In this document: positions 24,517 through 32,670 of the stretch, piece after piece
How the letters are laid out: every line of letters starts with the position of its first letter
Numbering within the stretch: position 1 is the first letter of the stretch
DNA from: CAVVNC01 sp963750015
GTDB taxonomy: Bacteria; Desulfobacterota; Syntrophorhabdia; Syntrophorhabdales; WCHB1-27
DNA length: 64,000 nucleotides
Reading direction: 5' to 3'
Assembly (NCBI GenBank): GCA_963750015.1
Contig: CAVVPU010000177.1
Coordinates: 25,965-89,964 of the forward strand
The notes under the pieces: model-generated
The model's database searches: none
What the model saw: only the letters and a program-made list of their open reading frames with translations
What the model was told of the DNA's origin: nothing
Program-made: the position numbers and the translations under genes

Positions 24517-25465
24517 CTAATCAGTCACATCCTTCCCTTCGTTGCTCTTGCCGGGGACGAAAAGCAGGTTAGGGCCCATACGATCATAACCCGCCTTTTC
24601 CACGAGAACATCGAGGGCCAAAGAGGCGAGGTCGTCTGCGACGGGATCTGCCTGCGGCGATTTATCTCGATAGATGATCTTCATGTAGCTTCGACAGGCA
24701 TCGCAGGTCTCGGCGCGCACGCTTCCATCGCTGCCCTCTATGTGATAGTAACCCAGGCAATTGCTTTCGCCACAGGATGCGCAGGTAGCCCGCACCAGAT
24801 GCCATTCCGTGTTGCACAAGGCGCAATGAAGGTAGCGCAAGCCCGCAGCGTTCCTGTCACCTCTCACCACTGCACCAACCGGCAAATAGCCGCAGCTGAG
24901 GGCAGAGGTTCGGCTCATTGAGAGGGGCTACCTCGGTGGGATCTACTCCTGCGGCAAGAGCAGTCCAATGTATCTGGAGAGCCGCGGCCACAAAAGGAAG
25001 AAACGCCCCATCTTCATGGCTGATCTCGAGCCGGACGACTCGATCGGCGAGGGTTTCCAGGCCTGAGCCGCCCATGCTCCGGAGGTGCACGATCGCCTCC
25101 TGTGCAGCGGAAGGTGCATAGGGCCCGATCTTAACGCAGAGGTCGGATAAGGTTTGCTGCCAGGAAGGTTCTCGCGGCAAGAATGAGGCGGAAAGGGGTG
25201 GTTCGGGATGGTCCTCTCGGGTCACCCCGGCCGGCCTATCGGGCAGACTCAGGACCGGATGGAGCTGCAGCAGCTCGTGCTGAGCCTCGGTGAGCCGGCC
25301 TAAGAAAGAGAGCCAGCCGCCAAGGGAATGGCCTTCCGCCAGAGCCGTCAGGCGCCGGGACCTTTCCAGAAAGATGCGGGAAGGATCGGGCAGGACCAAA
25401 GCCGGCAAAGCGGCAGGAGACAAGTCGAGGTCAGAAGGCGCATCCTTGCCGATCATAGCCTTCAT
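24517..25465 (-). CDS. fdhE: FdhE-type formate dehydrogenase accessory protein, with an apparent frameshift
   Basis: FdhE is a cytoplasmic iron-binding protein needed to mature Tat-exported formate dehydrogenases. The gene is read in two frames: residues 1 to about 190 from ATG 25465, ending around NEPNLCP, then SCGYLPVGAVVRG, CALCNTEWHLVR, CASCGESNCL and CDACRSY in another frame to the stop at 24517. The rubredoxin-like Cys-x2-Cys pairs of the family are in the second part. Removing one base near 24899 (CCCTCAG to CCCAG on the minus strand) restores LCPSCGYLPVG exactly as in the family. It overlaps the cytochrome b gene by four bases (ATGA). Confidence 0.8.
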
Positions 25466-26082
25466 CGGCCGGACACCTGACGGTACCAGCTCGCGTGGTG
25501 CTGTCTCGCCCAAGCCCGGCTTACCGTGCCGTACAACATGCCGCGTATCGTTCCTTTGACCCAGATGGCCGCGTAGATGTGACCGATGATCAAGATGATG
25601 CTCAGCGCCCCGAATGCCGCATGGACCACGACTGCGAGGCGGATGAGTTCGACGGGCAACGTGTAATAGGCGCGCCACATGACCAGACCGGAGATCAGCA
25701 TCACACCGAGGCAGAGAGAAAGGGCCCAAAAAAGGGCCTTCTGCCCGCCGTTGAACTTTCCCTGGGGCGGCATCTTGCTCTCATCACCGCTCGCCATCTC
25801 GTTGATCCGTCTCAGCCATTCCCAATCGGCCGGCGTCATGCGATTAAGCCATTGAAGCCGGACGAACATGGAAGCGAAGGAGATTGTAAGCAACAGACCG
25901 ATGAAAGGGTGGATGACACGGGTCCATGGGCCGCCGCCGAAGAGCTGGGTAAGAGGCCAGAAGAACGGGTGGAAGAAGGCGAGACCGGAAAGAGCGAGAA
26001 GGATAAAGCAGATGGCCGTGAGCCAGTGATTCATCCGCTCAGATGCAGTGTAGCGCGGGAGGTCTCCGGGATTGTGCGTCAT
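25462..26082 (-). CDS. fdoI: Formate dehydrogenase cytochrome b556 (gamma) subunit
   Basis: A 206-residue membrane protein with four hydrophobic helices, of the FdnI/FdoI family. It anchors the periplasmic FdhAB complex and passes electrons through two haems to quinone. Haem and quinone-site histidines are seen in YTASERMNHWLTA (near residue 15), VIHPFIGLLL (near 55), and LAVVVHAAFGALSIILIIGHIYAAIW (two histidines near 155 and 170). The frame is intact, unlike the genes flanking the operon. It overlaps the iron-sulfur subunit by four bases upstream and fdhE by four bases downstream. Confidence 0.88.
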   Translation of the reverse strand: MTHNPGDLPRYTASERMNHWLTAICFILLALSGLAFFHPFFWPLTQLFGGGPWTRVIHPFIGLLLTISFASMFVRLQWLNRMTPADWEWLRRINEMASGDESKMPPQGKFNGGQKALFWALSLCLGVMLISGLVMWRAYYTLPVELIRLAVVVHAAFGALSIILIIGHIYAAIWVKGTIRGMLYGTVSRAWARQHHASWYRQVSGR

Positions 26083-26969
26083 TGTGCCTCTCCTTCCTTT
26101 CCGGACTCATCTTCCGGTTCCTCCGAGACCTTGTTAGGTCCCTTGAGGACATAATGAAACAAGCTTCCCAGCACCGCGAGGCCTATGGCAGCGGCAGCCA
26201 GGGGCTTGGTAGCCCCCTTCCAAATCGAAACAAGGGGATCGATGGAAGGAGCCGAGGCGAGACCGTTGTAGAGCTCGGGCCGATCTGCATAGTGGAGCAC
26301 ATACATGACGTTGGTTCCGCCCACGCCGGCTGGGTCATAGAGACCCGCCGAGGCGAAGCCGCGCGCCTTCAAATCGGAGATGCGTTCGGCCGCGTATTCG
26401 CGCATCTGCTCTCTTGTGCCGAATTGGAGGGCCCCGGTCGGACAGGACTTGATGCAGGCAGGCTCGATGCCGGCAGCCACCCGGTCGGAGCAGAGAGTGC
26501 ATTTATAGGCCTTCCCGTCCTTTGCCGACAGGCGGGGGATATTGAAGGGGCATCCCGTTATGCAGTAACCGCAGCCGATACAGTTCTCTTCCTGAAAGTC
26601 CACGATACCGTTGGAGTACTGAACGACCGCGCCCGGGGCAGGGCAGGCCTTGAGGCACCCCGGCTTACGGCAGTGCATGCAGCCGTCTTTGCGGATAAGC
26701 CACTCCAACCGGTTGCCCTCCCTGTGTTCTGCAAAGCGCATCACTGTCCAGGAAGAAGCGGACAAATCAGGCGGGTTATCGTACACACCCTTATTGCTTC
26801 CCACCTCGTCCCGGATGTCATTCCATTCCATGCAGGCAGCCTGGCAGGCCTTGCAGCCGATACAGGTGGAGACGTCGATCAGCTTTGCTACTTCCGTGGT
26901 GCTTCGAACCGAAGGGCTCGGGAGGGTCGTTGCGGAACGGCGGACTATATCGAGTGATTCCAAAGCCAT
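26079..26969 (-). CDS. fdoH: Formate dehydrogenase iron-sulfur (beta) subunit
   Basis: A 296-residue electron-transfer subunit with the four [4Fe-4S] motifs of FdnH/FdoH: CIGCKACQAACMEWN (near residue 38), CMHCRKPGCLKACP (near 97), CIGCGYCITGCPFNIP (near 130) and CTLCSDRV..CIKSCPTGAL (near 155). A single C-terminal membrane helix, LAAAAIGLAVLGSLFHYVL, anchors it. It carries electrons from the molybdenum/tungsten site of FdhA to cytochrome b. It begins ten bases after fdhA, and both it and the cytochrome gene are intact. Confidence 0.9.
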   Translation of the reverse strand: MALESLDIVRRSATTLPSPSVRSTTEVAKLIDVSTCIGCKACQAACMEWNDIRDEVGSNKGVYDNPPDLSASSWTVMRFAEHREGNRLEWLIRKDGCMHCRKPGCLKACPAPGAVVQYSNGIVDFQEENCIGCGYCITGCPFNIPRLSAKDGKAYKCTLCSDRVAAGIEPACIKSCPTGALQFGTREQMREYAAERISDLKARGFASAGLYDPAGVGGTNVMYVLHYADRPELYNGLASAPSIDPLVSIWKGATKPLAAAAIGLAVLGSLFHYVLKGPNKVSEEPEDESGKEGEAQ

Positions 26970-26979
26970 GGCGATCTCC

Positions 26980-29900
26980 TCACGCCTTCTCTATGTTGAC
27001 CAGGAAGGACTTGAACTCTGGTGTCTGGGTGTTGGCATCGCCCACGAATGGTGTGAGCGTGTTGGCCAGGTAGCCCTTTTTTGCCGCGCCTTTGAATCCC
27101 CAGTGGATCGGGATGCCAACGTGGTGGAGCTTCTTGTCGTTCACCATCAGGGTTTGCAAACGCTTCGTGACGACCGCCACGGCCTCGATCCGGCCGCGCT
27201 TCGACCGCACGACAACCCTGTCGCCGTTTCCGATCCCTTTCTCCTTCGCCAGCTCTTCGCCGATCTCGACGAATTGTTCCGGCTGCAGCACGGCATTGAT
27301 CAGGGCATGCTTGGTCCAGTAGTGAAAATGCTCGGTCAGTCGATAGGTCGTTGCAGCATAGGGGAAGTCCGCCGCTTTGCCGAAGGCCTTCAAGTCATCT
27401 GCGAATACCCGGGCCGCGGGGTTGCTTACTGCCCGCGGGTTGGTGTTGAACAGATTGACGCCGACGGGCGACTCAAGGGGCTCGTAGTGCTCGGGAAACG
27501 GTCCATCGCTCAACTTGTCCACGGCGAAGAAGCGGGCAACGCCCTCCGGGTTCATGATGAACGGTCCCATTCCATCTGCCGGATTGGAATCTACCTTGAA
27601 GTCCGGCACGTCCGACCCGACCCATGTACTGCCGTTCCACCAGATTTGTTTGCGCTTCGGGTTCCAGGGTTTACCACCCGGATCGCAGGAGGCCCGATTG
27701 TAAAGGATGCGGCGGTTTGCCGGCCAGGACCATGCCCAGTTGAGGGTCTGGCCGTTGCCGAAAGGATCGGAGTTGTCCCGGCGGGCCATCATGTTGCCCG
27801 CTTGAGTCCAGGAGCCGCGAATAGATCCAGCAGCCGCAAGCCGTAGTTCCGTCGTCCCGGAGTTGGGCGAAGCCGTCGAGCTGCTCACCCGCCTTCCTAA
27901 TGATTTTGGTCTTGTCCTTCGGGTCTGCCAGATCCGCGAGCGCCTTGCCGGAATACTCCTTCGCCAGCTCCTCGGACGAGGGATTCCGCGCGACTCGGTA
28001 AGGCCAGGAAAGGTTGAGAATAGGATCGGGGAAAACGCCCCCTTCGGATTTGTAAAGTTCCCGCAGACGGATGAAGATCAAGGCCATGATCTCGGTGGAT
28101 ACCTTCGCCTCGCCTGGCGGCTCCACCCCCTTCCAGTGCCATTGAAGCCAGCGCCCTGAATTGACCAACGCTCCGTCCTCCTCGGCGAAGCAGCCGCAGG
28201 GCAGGCGAAAGACCGCGGTCTGGATCTTCGCCGGATCGACGTCGTTAAACGGCCGAAGTTTCGCCAAAACTCGGAGGTCTCCGTGGCTAAAGGATCCATC
28301 ACGACTAAGTATTTCAGCTTGGCAAGGGCCGTGCCCAGCTTGGCCTTGTTGGGAAACGCCGCCAGGGCATTGAATCCCTGGCAGAGATAGCCGTTCATCC
28401 GGCCCTGATACATCTCCTCGAACACCTGGAGCACGTCGTACGGCTTGTCGAGCTTGGGCAGCCAGTCGAAGCACCAATCGTTCTTCTTGGTGGCGGCGTC
28501 CCCGAACCACGCTTTCATCAAGCTCACGTGGAATTTTTCGTAATTTTGCCAGTAAGAAAGCTGGTTGGGCCGCAGGGGCAGGGGCGCGCGTTTTTTGATG
28601 TAGGCGCCGTAGTCCGTTTCCTTTTCGTTGGGCAGGGTCAGGTAGCCGGGCAGGAGGTCGGAGAGGAGCCCCAGGTCCGTGAGACCCTGGATATTCGAAT
28701 GGCCCCGCAGGGCATTCATGCCGCCGCCGTGATGCCGATGTTGCCGAGGAGGAGCTGGACCATGGCTCCGGCGCGGATCATCTGCGTTCCCAGGGAATGC
28801 TGCGTCCAGCCGAGGGCGTACATGATCGTCATCGAACGGTCGGCCGTAGCGGTGGTGGAGATCATTTCGGCGACTTTGAGGAACTGTTCCTTGGGTGTGC
28901 CGCAGACCTTCTCAACCATCTCCGGCGTATAGCGGCTATAGTGCTTCTTCAGCAGTTGATAAACGCAACGCGGGTCCTGCAGGGTGGGGTCGGTCTTGAC
29001 GTAGCCGTCTTTTCCGAGTTGATAGTGCCAGGAAGACCTATCGTAGGTGTGGCTTTCGCCATTATAGCCGGAGAAGAGGCCATTCTCGAAAGCAAAGCCT
29101 ATGTCGACGAGGAAGGTGAAGTCCGTATATGCCTTGAGGTAGTCATGCTGGATCTTGTCGTTGCTCAGCAGATAGTTGATGACGCCCCCGAGGAAGGCGA
29201 TGTCCGTGCCGGTGCGCAGTGGCGCGTAATAGTCGGCCACGGACGCGGAGCGCGTGAAGCGAGGATCGACCACGATCAGCTTCGCCTTGTTGTGTTTTTT
29301 TGCCTCGATCACCCACTTGAAACCGCACGGGTGGGCCTCGGCCGCATTGCCGCCCATGATCAGGACCAGGTCGGCATTCTTGATATCGACCCAATGGTTG
29401 GTCATTGCGCCGCGCCCGTATGTGGCGGCCAGACTGGCCACCGTGGGGCCGTGTCAGACTCGGGCCTGGTTGTCGAAGGCGAGCATTCCCAAAGACCTCA
29501 CCACCTTGTGGGTCAGGTAGCCCGATTCATTGCTCGACGCAGAGGCGGCGAGAAAGCCTGTCGAGAGCCAGCGGTTGACGGTGGTACCGGCGCTATTTTT
29601 GGCAATGAAATTAGCGTCCCTGTCAGCCTTCATAAGCCGGGCGACGCGGTCGATGGCCTCGTCCCAGGAGATGCGTTTCCACTCGTTGCTGCCGGGCTCT
29701 CGGACCTCGGGGTACTTGAGCCGGCTTGGACTGTTGACGAAGTCGAGCAACGCCGCTCCTTTCGGGCAGAGGGTCCCCCGGTTTATCGGATGATCGGGGT
29801 CTCCTTCGATGTGAATAATGGAGGATTTGGCGTTTTTCGCGTTATCCCCCGAAGAGTACATCAAAAGACCGCAGGCTACCGAACAGTACGGACAGGTGTT

Positions 29901-30041
29901 ACGCGTTTCGACGGTCCGCACGAGCTTGAACTCCCGCACATCCGCCAAAACCGGTTCGGGCGGAAATCCCATAGCTGCTATAGAAGAGCTGCCCAACCCG
30001 ATACCGCAGATTTTGAGAAATTGCCGCCTCGATATGCCCAT
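26980..30041 (-). CDS. fdoG: Selenocysteine-containing formate dehydrogenase catalytic (alpha) subunit, FdnG/FdoG type, with in-frame UGA and three apparent frameshifts
   Basis: The start at 30041 has GGAGGAG upstream and opens with a Tat signal (SRRQFLK). CPYCSVACGLL and CPKGAALL are parts of the [4Fe-4S] site. The frame then meets TGA (29454-29456) between NQARV and HGPTVASLA, the exact selenocysteine context of E. coli FdnG, and at the same residue number, 196. Further down, the reading frame changes near 28730 (one base missing, ITGGG to MNALRGHSN), near 28251 (one missing, before FNDVDPAKIQ) and near 27818 (one extra, WIYS to GSWTQAG). With these corrected the protein is about 1020 residues, the normal length, and similar to FdnG to the end. 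Formate is oxidised in the periplasm with electrons passing to quinone. Confidence 0.88.
29424..29456 (-). promoter_or_regulatory. UGA selenocysteine codon and SECIS-like hairpin in fdhA
   Basis: The UGA at 29454-29456 is followed after 11 bases by a seven-pair stem: GGTGGCC (29436-29442) with GGCCGCC (29424-29430) and a five-base AGTCT loop, including one G-U pair. Bacterial SECIS elements lie at this distance from UGA and present a G-U-rich apical loop to SelB. The flanking CACGGCCC is the same as in E. coli fdh genes. Confidence 0.8.
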
Positions 30042-30061
30042 AATCTCCTCCTTCTGGCTTA

Positions 30062-30089
30062 GTATTATGGGGCCGGAATCGATTGTCAA
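30062..30089 (-). promoter_or_regulatory. Candidate promoter of the fdh operon
   Basis: On the minus strand TTGACA (30084-30089) is followed by an AT-rich CATAATACT region (about 30062-30070). The spacing to the best -10 match (CATAAT) is short at 14 bases and to TAATAC is 16, so it may need an activator. It is within 50 bases of the fdhA start. Confidence 0.4.
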
Positions 30090-30207
30090 GTTTTTTTGAA
30101 AGTCATCTTCTTGACGGCCGGAGATTATGACCGGAAGAAACTGCTCTCTGACCTGAGCCGGCCCGGCCTATTCCACGGCCACGACTCACCAACACGGGGA
30201 AATATTC

Positions 30208-30237
30208 TTGACAAAACCATGGAGAGACCTCTATTGT
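30208..30237 (+). promoter_or_regulatory. Promoter of the Fsr-type transporter gene
   Basis: A consensus TTGACA (30208-30213) and TATTGT (30232-30237) are spaced 18 bases apart. Initiation would be near 30244, giving a leader of about 36 bases before ATG 30280. Confidence 0.5.
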
Positions 30238-30279
30238 AAAAGCGACCGGTTTCTTCCCATAGCTCTTCATTGGACTGTT

Positions 30280-31461
30280 ATGAAAAAAGGCTCTGCCGCG
30301 CTTCTCACCGTTGCTCATGCGTCTGCCGACATCAACCAGGGGTCCGTACCTATCCTCCTTCCTTTCTTTATCGCCGCCCATCACCTTTCCTATGCCGCCG
30401 CCGCGACGATCGTCCTGGCCATCAACCTCGTATCGACGCTCATGCAGCCGGTTTTTGGCTACGTCTCCGATCGCCGGCCCGCACCGTGGCTGCTTCCTTT
30501 TTCAATGCTCCTCGTCGGGCTTGGTGTTTCCTACACCGGATATGCCCCCACTTACGCCATAGGTGTCGTCTCGGTCATGGTGAGCGGCCTGGGGATCGCC
30601 ATGTTTCATCCGGAGGGCGCCCGGCTGATGAACTATCTGGCGGAAGACCAAAAAGCGACGGCTATGAGCCTCTTCGCTATAGGCGGCCAACTCGGCTTCG
30701 CCCTCGGCCCCCTTATTGCCACTGCGGCCCTTTTCTGGTGCGGTCTCAGAGGTACGGGCTTTCTTATGATTCCACCGGTCATCATGGGGGCGCTCTTGCT
30801 CTACATGCTGCCCCGTCTGACCCGAGGTTACGAGCCACAAAGGCATGTCAAATCCCAGCCAACGGCAGCCGAGGGGAAGGACCGGTGGCCTGCCTTCACC
30901 TGCCTTGGCACCGCCTTGCTGAGCCGTTCCGTGGTCTTTTACGGGCTTAACACGTTCCTGCCTCTTTTCTGGATCAAGGTACTTCACCAATCCGGGGGCA
31001 GGGCAGGGACGGCCCTTGCGGTCCTGCTTATCTCCTCGATGATAGGGAACTTCATGGGCGGGCGAACTGCGGACCGCATAGGCTTGCGCACGGTGACTAT
31101 CACGGGTTTTCTCTTCCTTTCAATCCTTCTTCCCCTTCTGCTTTTGACGTCAAACCCTCTCGGCGCAACACTGCTTCTGATCCCTATCGGATTGGTGCTT
31201 TCTGCGCCTTTCGGCCCCATGGTCGTCCTCGGCCAATCCTATCTGCCCCGCAGGGTGGGCCTCGCCTCAGGCATAACCCTTGGCCTCGCCTTCTCTTTTG
31301 GCGGTCTCACGACCCCTCTTCTCGGCTATATCGGCGATCATCACGGACTTCGGGCCACTATCGGGGTCGTGGCGTTTATGCCTCTTTTCTGTCTGGCCCT
31401 CACTCTCATGTTGCCGGCAGAAAGGAAGACGGGCCTGGAGAATAGTCTGTCCCCAGGGTGA
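30280..31461 (+). CDS. MFS transporter, fosmidomycin-resistance (Fsr) family
   Basis: A 393-residue membrane protein with about twelve hydrophobic helices. The opening LTVAHASADINQGSVPILLPF, the loop GYVSDRRPAPWL and the segment GIAMFHPEGARLM (the Fsr family's characteristic FHPEAA-like motif) identify it as an Fsr-type efflux protein. Substrates of E. coli Fsr include fosmidomycin; the natural substrate here is unknown. ATG 30280 is chosen over the upstream in-frame TTG 30208, which is the -35 box of the promoter. It is divergent from the fdh operon and converges on the alpha/beta hydrolase gene. Confidence 0.85.
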   Translation: MKKGSAALLTVAHASADINQGSVPILLPFFIAAHHLSYAAAATIVLAINLVSTLMQPVFGYVSDRRPAPWLLPFSMLLVGLGVSYTGYAPTYAIGVVSVMVSGLGIAMFHPEGARLMNYLAEDQKATAMSLFAIGGQLGFALGPLIATAALFWCGLRGTGFLMIPPVIMGALLLYMLPRLTRGYEPQRHVKSQPTAAEGKDRWPAFTCLGTALLSRSVVFYGLNTFLPLFWIKVLHQSGGRAGTALAVLLISSMIGNFMGGRTADRIGLRTVTITGFLFLSILLPLLLLTSNPLGATLLLIPIGLVLSAPFGPMVVLGQSYLPRRVGLASGITLGLAFSFGGLTTPLLGYIGDHHGLRATIGVVAFMPLFCLALTLMLPAERKTGLENSLSPG

Positions 31462-31485
31462 TGGCGTGTAGCGATGGGGCCAGAT

Positions 31486-32193
31486 TTATTTCGATATCTT
31501 CTCGATCCAGCCTGCGCTTTCCTCCACGATTCCCCGGTAGATGTCTTCTTTCGTGGTGCCTGCTGATTTCAGTACATGGAAGGAATGGTCTCCGCTTTCG
31601 ATGATACGGAGATCCCAGGGAGCGGCAAGGCCCTTCAGCACAGGCCGAAGCCTTTCCAAATTACAGAGGGGATCGCGGGTTCCCGCAAAGAAAAGCATCG
31701 GCACAGTAATGCGGTAGAGATGGGCATCTCTCAGCTTCTCTTCATGACCTGCCGGGTGCAGGGGATAGCCGAGGAAGATCAACCCGTGGGCACAGAGAAA
31801 ACCATCGGCAGCCATCTGGGAAGCCACGCGGCCTCCCATCGACTTCCCTGCGGCGACCCAGAAATCGATCTGACCGCCTAATCGTTCACGAAAGAAGGCT
31901 GCTGCCGAGAGCCACGTATCTGCAAGGGTCTCGTACTTATCCGGGGCCTTCCGGCCCCGTTCGGTATAAAGGAAATTAAATCTCAGCGTTGGGTAGCCTG
32001 CGAGCGCGAGCCCGTCAGCAAAGGCTATCACGAGATCCGCTGTCATGTCGTTGCCCGCTCCGTGGGCCACGATCACGCCGGCTCGCTTCTTCTCTTCTCC
32101 GGGGAGGGCGAGGACGCCCGACGTGGAAGATCCATCTCTCAGCATAATCGACACATCTTCCCGTAACAACTCTGGTCCTGCCATGGGACGCAC
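31486..32193 (-). CDS. Alpha/beta-hydrolase family protein (TEX30/KANL3-like, dienelactone hydrolase-like)
   Basis: A 235-residue alpha/beta-hydrolase. VIVAHGAGNDM is the oxyanion strand-loop (near residue 42), AAGKSMGGRVA is the nucleophile elbow with its Ser (near 118), FAGTRDPLC holds the acid Asp (near 170) and SGDHSFHVL the catalytic His (near 203). The order and spacing match the TEX30/KANL3-like subgroup of small bacterial hydrolases; substrates are unknown. It has no signal peptide. It converges on the Fsr gene. Upstream is a roughly 480-base region of low coding density before the c-di-GMP protein. Confidence 0.75.
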   Translation of the reverse strand: MRPMAGPELLREDVSIMLRDGSSTSGVLALPGEEKKRAGVIVAHGAGNDMTADLVIAFADGLALAGYPTLRFNFLYTERGRKAPDKYETLADTWLSAAAFFRERLGGQIDFWVAAGKSMGGRVASQMAADGFLCAHGLIFLGYPLHPAGHEEKLRDAHLYRITVPMLFFAGTRDPLCNLERLRPVLKGLAAPWDLRIIESGDHSFHVLKSAGTTKEDIYRGIVEESAGWIEKISK

Positions 32194-32670
32194 CTCTGCT
32201 CAATAATAGGGGGATTCTGTGCAAAGATCAACCACAGGAGGTAAATACCCATAGATTTCTCGGAATTCTTCCTTGGATAGTGCCAGAGAGCCTCCTTCTG
32301 AAAGCTCGTCGCCATCCCCGATTTAACTAGGGCTTTTACGCTGTCAATCCCACCAGTCATGCCTTTCGAGGACTTAAGTAATGCCTGCAAAATCCGAGAA
32401 CTCTAGATAACGACAGGCAACTAGTCGCTGACGAATACCGAGAAGGTCCATCATCGGACTATCCGTATGGAAAGACTCCTCGCGGAACGGAAAAAGTCAA
32501 TTCGGAATACTGGGGGGCGTGAGACGGAGGGTGGAGATTCCGATGCCCTTCATCAGTATGTCCATAGTACGGAAAACAGCATCAGGAAGGCCGTCTTCGG
32601 CGAATATGTGCGGAATTCCAGGCCGTATAGCAGGCCTTGAAACCAGTTAATCATAGACAAGGAGAGCCCT
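32194..32670. other. Low-coding region between hydrolase and GGDEF-EAL genes
   Basis: About 480 bases that are less GC-rich than the flanks. The minus strand has short protein-like frames without proper gene structure: 32200-32360 (see separate entry) and a stretch near 32380-32455 reading MMDLLGIRQRLVACRYLEF before a stop. No RNA gene or strong promoter was recognised. GGAGAG (32661-32666) is the ribosome-binding site for the TTG start at 32671. Confidence 0.4.
32200..32360 (-). pseudogene. Possible frameshifted remnant of a small gene
   Basis: From ATG 32360 the frame reads MTGGIDSVKALVKSG. Shifting frame near 32316 gives DGDELSEGGSLALSKEEFRE and then IYGYLPPVVDLCTESPYY to a TGA at 32200. 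Both halves look protein-like and join without a gap if one base is added or removed. I do not recognise the family, and this could be chance. Confidence 0.22.

Noticed and set aside
26650..27846. 398-codon open frame opposite fdhA
   Set aside because: It is antisense to conserved FdhA sequence and shows no motif; long antisense frames are expected in GC-rich genes.
29454..29456. In-frame TGA in fdhA as a nonsense mutation
   Set aside because: Its context and residue number match the selenocysteine of FdnG, and a SECIS-like hairpin follows.
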